A DNA stretch of 64,000 nucleotides, taken from contig JACVTC010000008.1 in NCBI GenBank assembly GCA_016946835.1, positions 1,056,001 through 1,120,000 on the forward strand. The letters run 5' to 3'. The position numbers and the translations under genes were made by a program. Shown here one piece after another: positions 13,930 through 27,062 of this stretch (position 1 is its first letter; each line of letters opens with the position of its first letter). A model generated the notes under the pieces. That model saw only the letters and a program-made list of their open reading frames with translations. It did no database searches and was not told the origin of the DNA. The DNA comes from Neocallimastix lanati (nom. inval.). Taxonomy: Eukaryota; Neocallimastigomycota; Neocallimastigomycetes; Neocallimastigales; Neocallimastigaceae.

Positions 13930-14050
13930 CAATTATTTATTATTTATTATTTATTATTTATTATTTATTATTTATTATTTATTATTTATTATTTATTATT
14001 TATTATTTATTATTTATTATTTATTATTAATTATTAATTATTTATTATTT
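13930..14050. repeat. TTTATTA heptamer array
   Basis: A tandem heptanucleotide TTTATTA directly follows the poly(A)-tailed insertion. The same unit forms much larger arrays at 39.1, 41.9, 57.4 and 59.7 kb. Confidence 0.9.
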
Positions 14051-14099
14051 ATTATCACATTAATGTTATTTATTATTTAATTATTACATATGTTCTATT

Positions 14100-14735
14100 T
14101 GATATATATGCTTAATATGTTAAAATATAAATATTTTATATTTTAAATAGTTATAAACATATTTCAAATATTATATAAGTATATATCATTATTTTAACAT
14201 AAACTAATAAACATATGTAAAACATAGACATACATATTTTATTGCATTAGGATTATATCAATGTATTAATTATTTATACATTTTATAGCCAACTTTTTTT
14301 TTTCAAAGAAGTTTTTTTGACTATTTATTAAAACAACAATAATAATAAAATAAAAAATAAAATAATATAAAAATAAAAGTAGAATGAGATATTTAACTTT
14401 TAAATTTATTTTAATTACCAAAAGTTTATTAATAATTAAATAAAATTGAAATAAATTGAAATAAAAGGAAATCCTTTAAAATTATTGGTTGAAAACACAT
14501 AACAAGCAAAGTTTTTTTTTTTTTTTTCTTTATAATCAATTTTTTTCAATTTTAAAGTTTACCATCGCCAAGTTTTAGAAAGTGCTTTAGCAATGGCACA
14601 TGCGCACATATACGTGTATTATTAATAATTGATAATAATTATATGAATTGACATTAATAAATAGTAAATAACTAAAAATGTTATAATATTACAATATAAT
14701 ATTGTATTGTTATTTATAAGAAAATATTGTTATCA

Positions 14736-14809
<74 letters not shown>

Positions 14810-15518
14810 AAATGATAACAAAATAATAATTATAAATAATATTTCTTATATAGAATATATATTTATATATATATATATTATATATATTAGTATACTTAAT
14901 TTTTAATATTCAACAAAATACAAATGTTATACATAATATATTATGAAGATAAGAAATATAATTTTATCTTTAATTTTATTATTTTGTTTTTAATCTTATA
15001 GATGATCATTATCATTATTTCATTAATATTTTCATTATTAATATCAATATCATTATTATTAATGAAATAAAAACAAAATACCTTATAAATATATATCATT
15101 TTGTTGCATAGGTGTCATCATCATCAGCATCATCATAAAAATATATAAAATTGCAAAGAAATTGAATAAAAGAATAGATACTTAAATCTATTTAATAAAA
15201 TATTATCACCATTTTAATAATTATTTAAAATAGTATAATAAAGTAATGTGATTGACTACATATAAATAATATAGCAAAATAGTTGAATATATCCTGTTAC
15301 AATTATGTTTTATGCATTCAACTAAGAAAATTCAATTAATAATAACGAATTTCTAATTATGGGAATTTTTTTTTTACTAATTATAATTTTAATTTTTTTT
15401 TTTTATAATTATTACTTTTTTTTTTTTGTTATTATTTAAAATTATTATTTGGATTTTTATTAGTTTAATAATAATAACAATAATAATAATAATAATAATT
15501 AAATAAATAAATAAATAA

Positions 15519-15549
<31 letters not shown>

Positions 15550-17327
15550 GAATTCTAAATTATTTCTCTCTAATAAATATTACTAAAAAATTAATATAAA
15601 GAGTATATAAAAATATATATTTAAATGTTTAAAAATAGTATTATCAAATTCCAAAATTAATTAAAATAATTTTGTTGCTGTATCATTTCTTCCTACTCAA
15701 TTCTATAAATAATACTAATCATATTGCCATATTAATTATTATGTAGAGTATTATATTACCATACAACCATGCAAAATATAATCTAAAAAAAAAAAAATTT
15801 TTATCCTAGTAATAATTAACAGAAAAAAAAAAGTATTAATTGTATGAAAATTTTATTTAGTAAATAATAAATATATTCATTTATTTATTTAATAATTTAT
15901 TTATTTATTCACTTATTTATATATTACTAATATAAACTTTATTTTATAATAATATCAAAAGTTTACCATATAATATATTCACAATTAATTCAACTCTTTC
16001 GTAAATAAATAATACATTCTATGTAAACTAATTATTTTATATTATAATCAATATAAAAGAATATAATGATAATATATTATTAATTAATATAAAAATTCAT
16101 CCAAAAAAAATAAAAAAAAAATTTAAATTTAAATTTCAATGAATTAAATTTTGTTTTTTGAATGATAAACAATTTAAACTCATTTAATTTATAATACACT
16201 AATAATATATTATAAAATTATAATTTACCATATATTGTTTAATATAGCATATATTATAAGTATACTGCAAATTATATGTTTTAAAATTCAAAGTTTCAAT
16301 AATTTAATCATTCAATTGTTAATATATTATTGATTAAACTTTTATTGAATTAGTATTATTATTAATATATAGTATATTAAATAATTCATATATTATTATA
16401 TAATTAAATAAAGCTCAAATTTAAAAAAAATAAAAAAAAATGAAATTCTTTATATATAAAAGAATTGGCACAAAATATAATATATAATAAATATAATATT
16501 ATGAAAATAATAAATTAGAATAATATTATAATATATTATTGTTTTTAATCTTAATTCAATAAATTATTTATTATACATTGCCATTTAAAAAATAAATGAA
16601 TGAATATATAGTAAATAAATAAATAAAATAATATTGAAATAAATTATTTATTTAAATATATATTTATACATTCATATATATGTTTATATATATATGCTTA
16701 TTTGAATATATATTTACTTATACATTTAATTAATTAATTAATTATTTATTTATTTATTTATACACTTAATTATTAATTAATTTCATTATGGAATAATTTA
16801 TTCATAATTTTTCATTTTATTATTAATTATTAATTATTAATAATTTTTAATATTCTTTATATTTGTTAAACTTTTTTTATAATTTTAAAATATAAAAATA
16901 TATAAAACAGATTATTTCTTTAGAAATACTTTAAAGTTTCATTTATACTTTAAAAAAATAATTGAAATAAAATAGAATAAAATAAAGTAAAAAAACTTTT
17001 TATTCCAGTTTTAACCGTTTATAAGTTAAAAAAAATTATAACAAAAATTAAATATTAAAATTTTTTTATAAAAAAGTTTTATATTAAAGAATTATTCAAT
17101 ACCACCAAAAATTGAAATTCAAAATTAGTAATATAATATATATATATATATATACTCCTTATTAAAAAATTGAAATTTTCAAAGAAAAATATATAATAAA
17201 TACATATCTCTTAATAATAATAATAATAAAAAAGGAAAACTTTTTTTCTTTATAAATTAATTCTTTTTATAAATTTTTTTTGTCACAAAAAACCTACGGG
17301 AAAAAAAAAAAAATTATTTTTTAAATA
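14100..17327. other. gene-free AT-rich stretch upstream of the CotH gene
   Basis: I see no supportable gene. It contains a pure ATT array at about 14739-14808, AAT runs near 15470-15545, many AT and TTTA runs, and a small GC-richer islet at 14562-14622 that I cannot explain. Confidence 0.55.
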
Positions 17328-17742
17328 ATGAAAATATTAATAAATTCTTTAGTCCTCTTTGGAGGAATAATTGGTCAAACCATAGCTAGAAGTGTAAAAT
17401 TTTCAGTAATATCATTTGGTAATGATGTTAAACTTAATATTGGAGGAAATCTTACCCCTATGGCAAAATCAGATCCTACTATACCTTTATGGTCAGCAAC
17501 CGTTGACGTACCAGACAGTGATATAAAGTAAGTTTTTCTTTTTTTTTTTTTTTTTTCTTGTTTTTTATTAAATATACATATATGTATATATATTTTGATA
17601 ATGAAAAAAATTATTTTATGGAAGGGGATGTAAAGAAAAAAGAAATAATATTAATAAATAAATTTTATGGAAAAAGATGTTAAAAAAAAAAAAAAAAAAA
17701 AAATACTATCTTGTTTTTATTTTATTTTTATTTTTATTTGTA

Positions 17743-17773
<31 letters not shown>

Positions 17774-19813
17774 TTATCTTTATATATATATATATTTATA
17801 TTAAATTTCTTTTTTTTTTTTAAATATATTAGTTATTTTTATGTTCAAGATTTACAAAATGATGTTCAACGTACTCTTAAAGCAGGTGCTACCACCACCT
17901 ATAATGAATTAATTGGACGTGAAATCACAGAATATGATATGGTAGAGTTTACCTATCCAGATGAACCTGCTTGGGGTAGAAGTATAGGAAAAACTAAACT
18001 TTTTGATGATAGTTATATACCAACTTTCATTATTTCAGGCTATGGTAACTTTTTTGTGGAAGGAGTTGGATCTACTACCTTTAGTAGAGTGATAGTCATT
18101 TTAAAGGATGAAGTTTTTTCTTTTAATGTAAGTTTTTATATATCTATTTATATATATATTCAAAAAAAAAAAAAAAAAAAAAAAATAAGGATAAAATAGA
18201 AAGAAAATGTATATATATATATATGTATATAATAAAAATTAACCTTTAATGCCAGTAATAATAATAATAATATACACAATATAATTAATAATAATAATTA
18301 TAATAATAACAAAACAAATAATAAAATAATAATTAATAGTATTATTAATAATAAAAATTATATATAATTTAAAATATTTAATCATACTAATATTATTTAT
18401 TATCCAAAAAATAATTACTATTTTTATTTTTATTTTTATTTTTTTTTTCTTTATTTTTTCTATTATAATATTTACAAAAAATTTTATTTTATACAAATGT
18501 TAAAAAAAAAAAAAAAAAAGAATATTCCAACTTCCGGAAAGAATGATGATGAAGATAAATTTCAATTTAAAATAACTTTACCAGAAGATGGTATATATAA
18601 TAGAAATGTTTTAAAATTTAGACCAAGTTCATATGATCCTGTTTTTTTCCGTCAAATTTTATATGGTGATATTCTTCATGCTATTGGTAATCCAGCTCAT
18701 GAATCGGTTACTTGTCGTGTCTATTTAGATAATGGTGTAGGTATTGGTCTCTATGTATTACAAGAAGATTGTACTACTGAAAGCTTTATTCGTTCTGCTT
18801 TTTATGGTGATCCATCCACCGGTACCATTAAACCATATACTCCTTCCGTTATCTATGATTGTTCAACTGGTGCCGATTTCAATGTTAATGATCCAAACTG
18901 GTTAGGTTCTTTCCAAAATAATACTTATGATATAAAGGCCGAATTGTTAGAAATGACTCGTCAGTTAGATATATTAGATGTTAATAATGAGGAAGAAGTG
19001 AAATCTTTTAGTGAAAACTGGCTTGATTTAGATACATTATTTAAAGCTCTTGCTTTAGAATACCTTGCTGGTCACTGGGATTCCTATTGGTTCCTTACCA
19101 CCAATTTTGTTACCTATCATCCTTCAGAAGAAACTGAAGGGGGTACCGGTTATTACTCAAAATATAAGTACTACTTCATCGATCAAGATTTTGATCAAAC
19201 TTGGGGAGTAGGTATGGCTCAACAATTAGATCCATCCACTTTCCCAACAAGATCTTATAAAGATTTCGTAGGTCTCGATTGGGCAAATTTAAATCCAGAT
19301 GAAGAATTTGATTCGGATACTCGAGTAGTCATCGATAAACTAATTGGCTGTGGTGTCGCAGACAAAAATGCCAACTGTTACAGTAAAAGCTTATTTGAGA
19401 AACACCTGAAAAAAATTGTCAGATACATTTTTAATCCTACCGCTCTTGGTAATAAAATTGATGCCTATAAGGATCGTCTTAGACCAGAAATTATTTGGGA
19501 TACCGAAGAAATTACTCGTCTTCATGCTGGTAAAATACAAAAATTCCATTTCAACATTAATGATTTCGATAATAATATTAATAGTGGAAATTATCAAGGT
19601 AGTGTTAATCCTTGGGGTTTAAAAGATTGGGTAGCTACTAGAGCAGATGTGGTTTGTAATGAATTTAATATTGATTTTAATGAAGCTTCCCTTACCGATT
19701 CCAATGGTAATACAGTAATAACTACTTCAGATGGTATTAAAATCACTCCTAATATTGTTTCAAAATTCATTTATCTTTTAATCACAACGTTCGCTTTACT
19801 TTATATCTTTTAG
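17328..19813 (+). CDS. secreted CotH-family protein kinase-like protein, probably GPI-anchored
   Basis: Three exons, 17328-17527, 17833-18127 and 18521-19813, join in phases 2 and 0 to give 595 residues. Residues 1-20 form a signal peptide. The CotH kinase fold is indicated by GIGLYVLQED near residue 239 and by YFIDQDFDQTW, with acidic residues D386, D388 and D390 in the likely metal-binding position. The C-terminus ends in a hydrophobic segment (SKFIYLLITTFALLYIF) typical of a GPI-anchor signal. CotH proteins are known as spore-coat kinases in Bacillus and as surface proteins in early-diverging fungi; in gut fungi they are often secreted or cellulosome-associated. No dockerin is visible here. 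The last exon starts after a poly(A)-AG acceptor, so its exact start could shift by a few codons. Confidence 0.88.
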
Positions 19814-20580
19814 AAATATAAAATAAAAAATTAATAATAATAATAATAAAAGTAAAAGTTAATGAATAATCAATAAATCAATAAACAAATAATAACAATA
19901 GTAATAACCAACAAACAACAAAATAAAAATAAAAAATAAAAAATAAAAAAAAAATATTATAAATCAACAGCAGGAACACCAGAATTAATAAACAGTAACG
20001 ACAACAACAATAAAAAATATATTCCAAAAGTGAATATATTTTAAAAGGATACCAATAAATAAATAAATAATTAATTAAATAAAAAAAAAAATGTTTTACA
20101 TAGAAAAAAAAATAGTCCAATCTATTTATAATAAATATATATAAAAAATAATATATAAAAATCATTTTTATAGTTTTTATATATATATATACTTTCAAAA
20201 AAAAAAAAAAAAAAAAAAAAAAAGATGTATCTTTTTTTTTTCCTACGGTTTTATTCTTATAATTATAATTCGTCATATCATATTATAAAATATGAAAAAA
20301 TATTTATATATAAAATTACAAAAAAAAAAAAAAAAAATTTTTTTTTTTTTTATTTTAATTTTATTTAAATAATACTTTTTAGTTTTTTCTTTCTTATTAT
20401 CATTATTATTTTTATAATTAATATAATAATTATTAAATATCTATTTTATTTTATTTTTTTTTTTCTAATTAGATTTACTTTTTTGTTTTAGTTTTAGTTT
20501 TTCTTTCATATAAAATATAAAATATATATATATTTATATTAGTTTTTTAAAAAATATATATATATCTATCTAGTTTATAA

Positions 20581-20616
<36 letters not shown>

Positions 20617-21336
20617 ATAATAATAATAATAATAATCTAGTTTATATAAGTTATTCATTTTCAATAAATAGATATATAATTATATATATATAATTTTGAA
20701 AATTTTAAAATTATAAAATTTATAATTAATAAATTTTATACATAAAATATAAAACTTGGATAAAATATATATAACTTTATCTATAATTAAAATATATTTT
20801 AAATTTATTATATTTTCTATAATTATTATTTATTATTATTTATTATTTATTATTATTATTATTATTTATTATTATTATTTATTATTATTATTTATTATTA
20901 TTATTTATTATTATTATTTATTAATATAATTTTTAATTATTATATTATTATTATTATTATTATTACTACTATTATTTTCATATATCAAAAAGTATGAATT
21001 ATTAAAAAAATTTTTTTTATTTTTTTTATTTTTTTATTTATTATATTTTGTATTTTATTTTATTTTTTAATTTTATTTTAAATACTACAACAAATACAAA
21101 TAAAAATATAAATAGCAAATAAAAAATAAAAATAAAAACTAACATAGCTTTTTTTTTTTTTTTTTTTGTATTAACAATAAAAATGATAAAAGTTTAAAAT
21201 TGAACTACATTAACTTTATTATTAATACAATAAAAACTTTCAAATAATAATTTAAAAAACATTATTTTTATAAAATTTTTAATTAGAAGCTGTAAGCTGA
21301 ATTTTCTAAATATATACCCAATTTATATATCCATGC

Positions 21337-21381
<45 letters not shown>

Positions 21382-22934
21382 TAATTATAATCATAATTAA
21401 TATTTATATTTATAAAATTGAGAGATTCTATAATAAAAGAAAAAAAAATGTTTCCCTACATAAAAGTATTCATATCATCCATTAATGTTACATATATTTA
21501 ATGAATTAATAACTATTGTACAAATATATATATTATTATTATTATTTTTATAATTTTATTTTATAATTTATTCTTATTATTTTTTTTTTTTATAATTTAT
21601 TTATGTAATTTAATTTTATATTTTTATTTTTATTATTAATTCTTATTATTTATTCATTAGAATTTTCATAAATATATATATATATATTATAAAAATAAAA
21701 AATTAAAATACTTTTTAAAAAGGGTTCGTTCATTCAATAAAAAAAAATCATTTTTTTTTTTTTTTTTTTTTTTTTATTCATTGGAAACATGTAATTTTAA
21801 CAAATAAATTTTTATTGTTTCAAAAATAAAAAATAAAAAAAGAAAAAAAAAAAAAACAATCATCTCAACTATTATTTTTTTCTTTTTTTATAGTTCATTT
21901 TTGATATTTATTACAAATATCTATATAAATAGGATAAAAATGAAAACTTTATTTTATTTTATATCATATCATAATTTTTTTTTTCTTCTTAATTCTTTTT
22001 ACTTTTTTTTTTTTTTTTTTTTTATGATATTATTTAATTATTATTTTATTTTACTTTTTTATTTTTAATTTTTTTGAATCCCATTTTATTCAACTTTTTT
22101 TCTATAAATTTTAAATTTTAAAAAATACTCATTTTTTGTTTTTTGTTTTTGTTTTTGTTAAATCTTCAGTTTATTTATTAAATATTAATTTTATTTTTGT
22201 TTATATATATATATATATATATTTAGGATAAATTTTATATTATATATATATATATATATTTAGGATAAATTTATTATTATATATATGTATATTTATATAT
22301 TTTTTTATTATTACTATTTTAATTTGTTTAATTTTATTTTATTTTATTTTTTTTTTTTTTTTTTATACTATTCATTAAACATTTAAATTATTATTTTTAT
22401 TTAATATTATTTTTAAAATGTATTACATCTATATATTTCATAGTTAATTTTTTTTTTTTTTTATACAAATAAGGTTTTCTTAAGTTTAATCATTTTATTA
22501 TTTATTTTATTTTTTTAATTAATTATATTTTTTGAATAGAGATATAAACTTTTTTTTCATTATTATTACAATAACTTTAATTTTCTTTTTTCATTTATAA
22601 AAAGAGAATAAAAGTATTTAAAAAAAGAATAAAATTAAATAAAATAAAAATATATATAAATATAAAAAAATAAATAATATATATATTTTTATTATAATTT
22701 TTAACAAATATATATCTTATTTATTAAATTTAAATACATAGAACCTTGTATTATAGGTTGTACAAATAAATAAAAAAAAAAATAACAATAAAAATAAAAT
22801 ATATCTATATAAATATAAATAGATAAAAAAAAATAAAATAAAAAGAATATAAAAGAATATAAAAAAAATTCTTAAAAATTTAATAAACTAATTTTAAAAG
22901 TCGAAAGAAAAAAATAAATAAATAAATAAATAAA
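19814..22934. other. gene-free stretch between CotH and phospholipase genes
   Basis: I see no gene. It contains A- and T-homopolymers up to about 40 nt, a TTATTATTATT block at about 20826-20970, and a short direct repeat of ATATTTAGGATAAATTT at about 22220 and 22257, some 700 bp upstream of the phospholipase start. Confidence 0.55.
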
Positions 22935-24707
22935 ATGAAAGTTAACAACACTTTCCGTTATTTATTACTTTGGGCTAGTAGTTTTTCTGCTTCCTCCTTA
23001 GTTCTTGGTAATAAAACTAAGAACTATCCAGATGAATTTGTTTCTTTCTTTAAAACCGATGCTGAAAAATCAGATTATTATCAAACTGGTTCGGACGCTT
23101 ATCTACTTTTCTTTGATGTCATTAATAGTTATGAATCAAGACTTCATGAATTCTCTTTGAAAGATTGTGAAGATAAATGTAAGAGAGCTCAAATGGAATT
23201 CTCCTCGATCAATGAATCGGATAAGACGACCTTCAGTATTTCCGAAGAAAATCGTATTCGTAAACTTTATAGTTTATCTGAATTAAGTAGTTCTTCCGCT
23301 TATGAGCACTGTATTCATTCCTGTATGAAATTGGAAATTCTTTACACTAATCTTGATAAGGCTACTCCTTTCCAATCCTCTTCCAACAAAAGAAGTCCTC
23401 TTCCTGAACCAGGATCCTCTCTTCTTGAAAAGAGAGCGGTCTCTTGTGCTTCCATCGTCGATAAGGGTACCGATGATTATGGAACTCATACTTTTGAAGT
23501 TACCGTCGATGATAAAAACAGTCCCAAAAATGCCCTCTATTCTCGTATAAATGGTTGTTACATTCCAAGTTACCTTGGTTCCAGTTCCTCGATGGGTAAT
23601 GAAATCTTTGAAACCGCTTGTAATTATCATGACGCCTGTTACCATTGTTCTCAAGATAATAGCTATGCTAAGGATCAATGTGATTCTAACTTTAAACAAT
23701 TTATGTTTGGTATCTGTGACTCCCGTAAAAAATTGGGTCTCTTAGGTGAAAATGAAGATTGTGCTGAGGATGCTGAAATCATGTATATAGCCGTCTCCAA
23801 ATACAATAATGCTATGTTCCGTGATGCCCACGACTACATGAATATCATGAGAAATGCCGCTGGTAAAGAATCTAGTTGTGTCTGTACCGACAGAGATGTT
23901 AAAACTCTTCTCACCTATAAATTTAAATTAAATGTTAAAACTGGTAGCAGCAGCAGTAGTGGTAGCAGCGGTGGTAGTAGCAGTAGTGGTAGTAGTAGTA
24001 GTGGTAAAATATCTTCCGATGGTCGTTGTGGTCCAGACCATGGTAATTGTCCTTCTGGTCAATGTTGTAGTAAATATGGTTACTGTGGTACCTCTACGGA
24101 TCACTGTGTTAAATACTGTCTTTCAGAATATGGAAGTTGCTCAGGCTCCAGTGGTTCAACACCAACTTCAACAAAGAAAAGTGGTGCCAATTCTTCTACT
24201 GCTGCTACCACTTCATCAGGAGGACGTTGTGGTTCCAGTTATGGTCATTGCCCATCGGGTCAATGTTGTAGTAAGTATGGTTACTGTGGTACTACCGAAG
24301 CCTACTGTGGTAAGGGATGTCAATCTGAATTTGGTAACTGTACCTCCTCCACCAGTGCTAAGCCAGCCACCACTAAAAGTTCAACTTCCAGTACTGGTAC
24401 ATTAAAGGTTACCACAGATGGTCATTGTGGTCCAAACTACGGTATCTGTCCATCCGGCAAATGTTGTAGTAAGTATGGTTACTGTGGTACTACCGATAAC
24501 TACTGTGGTGTGGGTTGTCAATCTAGCTATGGTCAATGTAATGGATCTAATGGCAGTAGTAGTGTAAAAATTTCCACTAGCGGTAAATGTGGTAAGGACT
24601 ATGGACGTTGTCCAGATAACAAATGTTGTAGTAAGTACGGTTACTGTGGTACTACAGATGCCTATTGTACTAAAGGTTGTCAATCTGAATTTGGTGTATG
24701 TAAATAA
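22935..24707 (+). CDS. secreted phospholipase A2-like protein with four chitin-binding (CBM18) domains
   Basis: An intronless 590-residue protein. Residues 1-25 look like a signal peptide. A Kex2-type KR at 166-167 precedes AVSC and suggests an N-terminal propeptide. Residues about 205-320 hold a phospholipase A2-like domain: [11 protein letters not shown] carries the His-Asp dyad (H232, D233) and paired Cys, followed by more Cys (QCDSNF, GICDS, EDC). Ser/Gly-rich linkers lead to four hevein-type chitin-binding modules whose first Cys are C365, C432, C498 and C552. Each module shows [10 protein letters not shown] and eight Cys. A secreted lipase tethered to chitin is inferred; substrate and activity are not shown by sequence. 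Near-identical codons between modules suggest recent internal duplication. The start is preceded by a TAAA-rich leader. Confidence 0.9.
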   Translation: MKVNNTFRYLLLWASSFSASSLVLGNKTKNYPDEFVSFFKTDAEKSDYYQTGSDAYLLFFDVINSYESRLHEFSLKDCEDKCKRAQMEFSSINESDKTTFSISEENRIRKLYSLSELSSSSAYEHCIHSCMKLEILYTNLDKATPFQSSSNKRSPLPEPGSSLLEKRAVSCASIVDKGTDDYGTHTFEVTVDDKNSPKNALYSRINGCYIPSYLGSSSSMGNEIFETACNYHDACYHCSQDNSYAKDQCDSNFKQFMFGICDSRKKLGLLGENEDCAEDAEIMYIAVSKYNNAMFRDAHDYMNIMRNAAGKESSCVCTDRDVKTLLTYKFKLNVKTGSSSSSGSSGGSSSSGSSSSGKISSDGRCGPDHGNCPSGQCCSKYGYCGTSTDHCVKYCLSEYGSCSGSSGSTPTSTKKSGANSSTAATTSSGGRCGSSYGHCPSGQCCSKYGYCGTTEAYCGKGCQSEFGNCTSSTSAKPATTKSSTSSTGTLKVTTDGHCGPNYGICPSGKCCSKYGYCGTTDNYCGVGCQSSYGQCNGSNGSSSVKISTSGKCGKDYGRCPDNKCCSKYGYCGTTDAYCTKGCQSEFGVCK

Positions 24708-25447
24708 ATAAAACCGTATTTATAACAAATAATTAAAAAAAAAAAAAAAATCAAATAGTAAAACAATGAGTTAAAAAAAAAAAAAAAAAGTAATAATTAT
24801 TTTTATTACTATTAAAATAAAAATGAAATTAAAAATAGATATATATATATAATGAAAAAAAAAGTAGGGAAAATATTTAAAATATAAAAAAAATAATAAT
24901 AATAATAATAGAGTTAGTATAAAATATAGTATTATTTTATTTTATTTATATATATTTTTTTCTGTTTTCTTTTATTTTTCTTTTATCTTTTAATGATGAA
25001 AAAAAAAAAATTATATATTATTTTTTTATGATAATATATAATTAAACCCTTTATATAAATATAATTAAAAAAAAAAATTACTATATTCTAATATTTATAA
25101 ATTTTTTAAAAAAAAATTATAAATATAATCTATTTCAATATAAAAAAAATAAAATAAAATAAAGAAAAAATAAAATAAATAAAAAAAATTAAAATAAAAT
25201 AAAATTTATTTATATGTGTTTTTAAAATTTTAAAAAACATATACCGCTTTAAAAATCTAAACAAATAGTGTGTGTTTTTAGAAGTAAAAATAAATTTTAT
25301 ATTTAAATTGTATATTAATTGTATTTATATATATATAAAAAAAAAATGTTATAAAAATTTCTTCTTTTATATTTTGTATAAGTTGTGTTATATATATTTC
25401 ATTTTATTATCATTATTTTCTTTTTTTTCTTTATTATTTAACTAATG

Positions 25448-25482
<35 letters not shown>
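24708..25482. other. gene-free 3' flank of the phospholipase gene
   Basis: AT-rich with several poly(A) runs and AT dinucleotide runs. It ends in an A-tract of about 35 nt that abuts the interspersed repeat at 25483. No gene seen. Confidence 0.55.
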
Positions 25483-25483
<1 letters not shown>

Positions 25484-25652
25484 CATTAGCACTTGTGGTC
25501 CAATGAGAAGTATTTAAAATGTGTTCCATATACTACTAGCAAGGCAAATGCCTCTGAAGGAGAAGATCATAATTTCTTCTTTCAGATAGTCAATTCAAAC
25601 CCTCATCTTGGAATAAGTAATATGGAGGTGAGGTTCGTTTGCATATGAACTT
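25483..25652. repeat. short interspersed repeat, copy 1
   Basis: A non-AT-rich segment begins straight after an A-tract. Its core (about 25551-25619) aligns with the reverse complement of 50247-50306: CTCTGAAGGA, then a homologous block, then ATAGTCAATTCAAAC and GGAATAAG. A word near 25497 fits a loose Pol III A-box pattern and GTCAATTCAAACC weakly recalls a B-box. Alternatively the core is a coding remnant, since both copies read SEG...IVNSN in one frame. Confidence 0.5.
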
Positions 25653-25799
25653 TTTTTTTTTTTTTCTGAATTTATTTATACACTTTTATTTTGAATAAAT
25701 ATTACTTTTTTTATTATACATTATTAATTTTAAATGTTATTAAGTTCTCATTGGATAAATTATATTCTTTTTTTTTTTTTTTTTATTAATTCTGTGCTT

Positions 25800-26581
25800 T
25801 TTAAATTTGACATTAGTATTTCCATAAAAAGAACAATAGTCTCAGAAAATTGCCGTAAATAGTGCCCATGTTGTGGGGATAGTGTACCTAGCTTTTCTCA
25901 CTGGATCTTTGCCTGTAAAGAATTGGAAATTTTACAGAAATAAATCTTTACCTTTTCTAGATGATCTCTTCTTGAAGTTTTGTAATGATAATTGAACAAA
26001 AAAAATCCTTGGATGTTTCTTTAGATTCAGAAAAGGATTATGATAATAATATTTATTATTATTTTATATTGAGTGCTCTTCTGGGAGGGCGTTCAATATA
26101 TGAAAAAAAAAAAATTAAAGTTAATGATGTGGGAACATAGACAATTAGTTGACAATATTTTTTAAACAAAGTTCAATTTCGTTGACTGTTCCCGTATTTT
26201 GTGGGGATTGCGGAGTTTCTAACAAAACGAAAATACCATTAATTTGTAGATCTTTTTAGATTGATGATGAAATGGTATTACCGTTGAATCAACCGTTGCT
26301 AAGAGCGTCGACATCGAAATGATAACCATGGATTTTCACCTCCTCGTGAAAGATCGGATACAGATTCGGTTGATAACACTAATACTGAAATTATTACTCG
26401 CAATAATGGATGCGGTGTTATCATTAATAATTGGGAAAAGTTAGAAACTATTGCTTCTAAACGTACTTTTATAATTATGTAATATATAATATTTCATTTC
26501 ATGTATTTTATTTTTTCATTTAAATCATGTAATTTTATTTTTATTATTATTATTATAAATTAAATAAAGTTATTCTCTAAG

Positions 26582-26619
<38 letters not shown>
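25800..26619 (+). mobile_element. degenerate LINE 3' end with poly(A) tail, subfamily A
   Basis: Broken frames give CPCCGDSVPSFSHWIF (a retrotransposon zinc-knuckle like that at 33.0 kb), a block matching LLLGG, the word GAGCGTCGACATCG, SDTDS-like coding, and a C-terminal ending GVIINNWEKLE. The 3' UTR ends AAATAAAGTTATTCTCTAAG followed by TCT and a 36-nt A-tract at about 26584-26619. Several stops and frameshifts show it is dead. Its last 170 bp are close to the fragment at 52901-53090. Confidence 0.8.
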
Positions 26620-26622
<3 letters not shown>

Positions 26623-26640
26623 TCATGTAATTAATAAATG

Positions 26641-26678
26641 AATAAATAAATAAAGTCTAAAGTTCATAATAATTTAGG

Positions 26679-26718
<40 letters not shown>

Positions 26719-26890
26719 TTTATTTTCAGTGTTGACGCTTCTTGGTTAGTTTTGCACCCTTAATACGGTCGAAATAACAATTCTCTGAGGAAGTACTCGC
26801 CCTTTAGGCATAATTTTTTTCATAGTAAAGAAAGAAAAGAGAGAAAGAGAGAGTCACAGATCGTACCAAGATATGGTATTAAACATTAAA
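26641..26890. other. second A-tailed fragment and unexplained GC-richer islet
   Basis: At 26641-26715, AAATAAAGTCTAAAG...GGCTTT plus an A-tract looks like another retroelement tail. At 26728-26875 a more complex segment follows (GTTGACGCTTCTTGG, CTCTGAGGAAGTACTCGCCC), then a GA-rich run. Neither strand gives a long open frame and it does not match tRNA, 5S or spliceosomal RNA sequences that I know. Confidence 0.4.
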
Positions 26891-26891
26891 A

Positions 26892-26894
<3 letters not shown>

Positions 26895-26923
<29 letters not shown>

Positions 26924-26966
26924 CCTTGTTCTTAATTTAAAAATAGATATATATTTTCATTCAAAA

Positions 26967-27005
<39 letters not shown>

Positions 27006-27062
27006 ACCTTGTTCTTAATTTAAAAATAGATATATATTCGCATTCAAAAAAAAAAAAAAAAA
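26895..27062. repeat. two-copy tandem repeat of about 82 bp
   Basis: The unit is poly(A), an AT run, then TAACCTTGTTCTTAATTT, AAAAATAGATATATATT and CATTCAAAAA. Non-repetitive parts lie at about 26921-26963 and 27003-27046, with only the two bases before CATTC differing. Confidence 0.85.

Noticed and set aside
23283-24683. Open frames on the minus strand and in other plus frames across the phospholipase gene
   Set aside because: Shadows of the strongly coding main frame; Cys-patterned main frame explains the openness.
26728-26875. Candidate tRNA, 5S or spliceosomal RNA
   Set aside because: No cloverleaf and no match to the conserved words of these RNAs that I know.
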